Below, in pieces: positions 63,215-64,000 of a stretch of DNA of 64,000 bases. The translations under genes were made by a program, and so were the position numbers. The stretch is taken from positions 5,518,001-5,582,000 of the forward strand of contig NZ_JADOTX010000001.1 in assembly GCF_015751765.1 (NCBI RefSeq), given 5' to 3'. This DNA comes from Micromonospora ureilytica (lineage in GTDB: Bacteria; Actinomycetota; Actinomycetes; Mycobacteriales; Micromonosporaceae). How positions within the stretch are numbered: the stretch's first letter is position 1; the number at the start of each line of letters is the position of its first letter. Under the pieces are notes generated by a model. The model saw nothing but the letters and a program-made list of their open reading frames with translations, did not search any database and was not told the DNA's origin.

Positions 63215-63681
63215 TCCGGGCTCGGGTGATCGTCGCTTCCAATCGGGCCGCGGCCGGTGTCTACGCCGACACCAGTGGGCCGCTGCTCGTCGCCGGTCTG
63301 CGCGAGTTGGGCTGCCAGGTCGACGACCCGGTGGTGGTGCCCGACGGCGAGCCGGTCTCCGATGCCCTGCGGGCCGCCCGCGCCGACGGTGTCGACGTGG
63401 TGCTGACCAGCGGGGGCACCGGAGTGACCCCGTCGGATCGGACACCGGACGTGACCCGGGGCCTGCTGGATTACGAGATTCCCGGCATCGCCGAGGCGAT
63501 CCGCGCGCACAGTCGTGACCGGGTGCCGACGTCGGTGCTGTCCCGGGGTCTGGCCGGGGTCGCCGGCCGGATGCTGGTGGTCAACCTGCCGGGCTCGACC
63601 GGTGGCGCGCGGGACGGCCTGGCCGTCCTCGGGCCGATCCTCGGGCACACCGTCGACCAGCTTCGCGGCGGGGACCACTGA
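63211..63681 (+). CDS. moaB: MoaB/Mog-family molybdenum cofactor protein
   Basis: 156 residues from GTG 63211 with CCGGAGG. MoCF-biosynthesis fold: ARVIVASNRAAAGVYADTSGPLLVAGLRELGCQVDDPVVVPDGEP, VDVVLTSGGTGVTPSDRTPDVTRGLLDYEIPGIAEAIR (the TSGGTGxxPxD motif) and LPGSTGGARDGLAVLGPIL. It adenylylates molybdopterin or binds it (MogA-like activity); MoaB and Mog cannot be separated from sequence. The 3' end is duplicated in the following tandem repeat. Confidence 0.92.
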   Translation: MIRARVIVASNRAAAGVYADTSGPLLVAGLRELGCQVDDPVVVPDGEPVSDALRAARADGVDVVLTSGGTGVTPSDRTPDVTRGLLDYEIPGIAEAIRAHSRDRVPTSVLSRGLAGVAGRMLVVNLPGSTGGARDGLAVLGPILGHTVDQLRGGDH

Positions 63682-63724
63682 CCGCTTCGCGGCGGGACCA
63701 TTGACCGCTTCGCGGTGGGACCAC
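63661..63724 (+). repeat. 23-bp tandem repeat copying the 3' end of moaB
   Basis: A partial copy within the moaB end (63661-63678), then two full copies (63679-63701 and 63702-63724) of TGACCGCTTCGCGGYGGGACCAY, each including the gene's stop context. One or two substitutions separate the copies. Confidence 0.8.
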
Positions 63725-63769
63725 TGAGCGGGTGCACGCCAGGCCGCGGCGGGTGTCGGTCCGTGCCGA

Positions 63770-63775
63770 TAGGCT
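63770..63775 (+). promoter_or_regulatory. -10 element for moeA
   Basis: TAGGCT ends 6 nt before the GTG at 63782, consistent with a leaderless mRNA. Confidence 0.5.
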
Positions 63776-63781
63776 CGGTCG

Positions 63782-64000
63782 GTGAGCACGGAAACCGCAC
63801 CCACCGCGGATCGGGTCGCCGCACCGCCGCCAGCCGGGTGGGAAGAAGCGCGTTCGCGGGTCTACGCGGTCGGTTTGGCCGCCGCGCTACCCGCCGTCGC
63901 ACGCCCGCTTGTCGGCACCGACGGGTCGACCCTGGCCGAGCCGTTGACCACCCGCACCGACCTGCCGGCGTTCCCGACCTCCAGCGTGGATGGCTGGGCG
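63782..64000 (+). CDS. moeA: Molybdopterin molybdenumtransferase MoeA, N-terminal part (runs off right edge)
   Basis: 73 residues visible from GTG 63782. After a Pro/Ala-rich start, GWEEARSRVYAVGLAAALPAVARPLVGTDGSTLAEPLTTRTDLPAFPTSSVDGWA shows the MoeA N-terminal pattern: A-x2-L-x4-DLPAFPxSxVDGWA, where family members read LPxFDxSxMDGYA. MoeA inserts molybdate into adenylylated molybdopterin. It follows moaC and moaB/mog, consistent with the pathway. The rest lies beyond the window. Confidence 0.85.
   Translation, partial: MSTETAPTADRVAAPPPAGWEEARSRVYAVGLAAALPAVARPLVGTDGSTLAEPLTTRTDLPAFPTSSVDGWA

Overview
The window is very GC-rich DNA whose genes carry high GC at third codon positions, frequent GTG/TTG starts, and several genes whose start codon lies 6-8 bases after a TANNNT hexamer (leaderless transcripts). 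Gene content and order match the chromosomal origin region of an actinobacterium. The dnaA-rpmH-rnpA-yidD-yidC-jag-rsmG-parA-parB block, the cwlM/trxA/trxB/sigM/murJ block, the ino1-padR-DUF5318-ponA-GT87 block and the rpsF-ssb-rpsR-rplI-dnaB block all have direct counterparts around the Mycobacterium tuberculosis origin. Family Micromonosporaceae, probably Micromonospora, is my inference; no rRNA or tRNA gene is present to confirm it. oriC itself (normally between dnaA and dnaN) should lie just off the left edge.

Layout. 1-10 kb: the 5' end of dnaA (reverse), then rpmH to parB forward, followed by a 1.4-kb non-coding centromere-like stretch with parS sites, G-rich tandem repeats and DnaA boxes. 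Two further parS copies lie inside parA. 10-24 kb: a D-Ala-D-Ala ligase/aminotransferase pair, a GNAT enzyme, a CwlM-like amidase, thioredoxin and its reductase, SigM with its putative anti-sigma partner, a membrane pseudokinase, MurJ and the CCA-adding enzyme. 24-31 kb: a modular secreted protein with different base usage, a flotillin/NfeD pair, an alkylguanine-DNA methyltransferase, a small toxin-antitoxin-like pair with an eroded Fic motif, and padR-ino1 with a clear palindromic operator. 31-44 kb: the class A penicillin-binding protein, large membrane glycosyltransferase-like proteins, endonuclease IV, and the ribosomal/SSB operon behind a structured leader. 44-48.5 kb: dnaB carrying two inteins, one with the signature of mechanistic class 3. 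48.5-64 kb: accessory genes: a membrane serine hydrolase followed by a two-component system, a GT87 enzyme, a GGDEF-EAL protein, an AfsR/SARP-type regulator, and the start of a molybdenum-cofactor cluster (moaC, moaB/mog, moeA truncated by the window end).

Themes. The left half combines replication, segregation (ParAB-parS) and cell-wall synthesis and its control (YidC, MurJ, pseudokinase, CwlM, Ddl, PBP). DnaA boxes recur at four places: before dnaA/rpmH, after parB, between murJ and the pseudokinase gene, and before dnaB. The most unusual features are the doubly intein-split dnaB, the parS sites embedded in the parA reading frame, the repeat-rich parS/DnaA-box region, and the Doc-like toxin lacking its catalytic signature. 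No CRISPR array, prophage, insertion sequence, rRNA or tRNA was seen.
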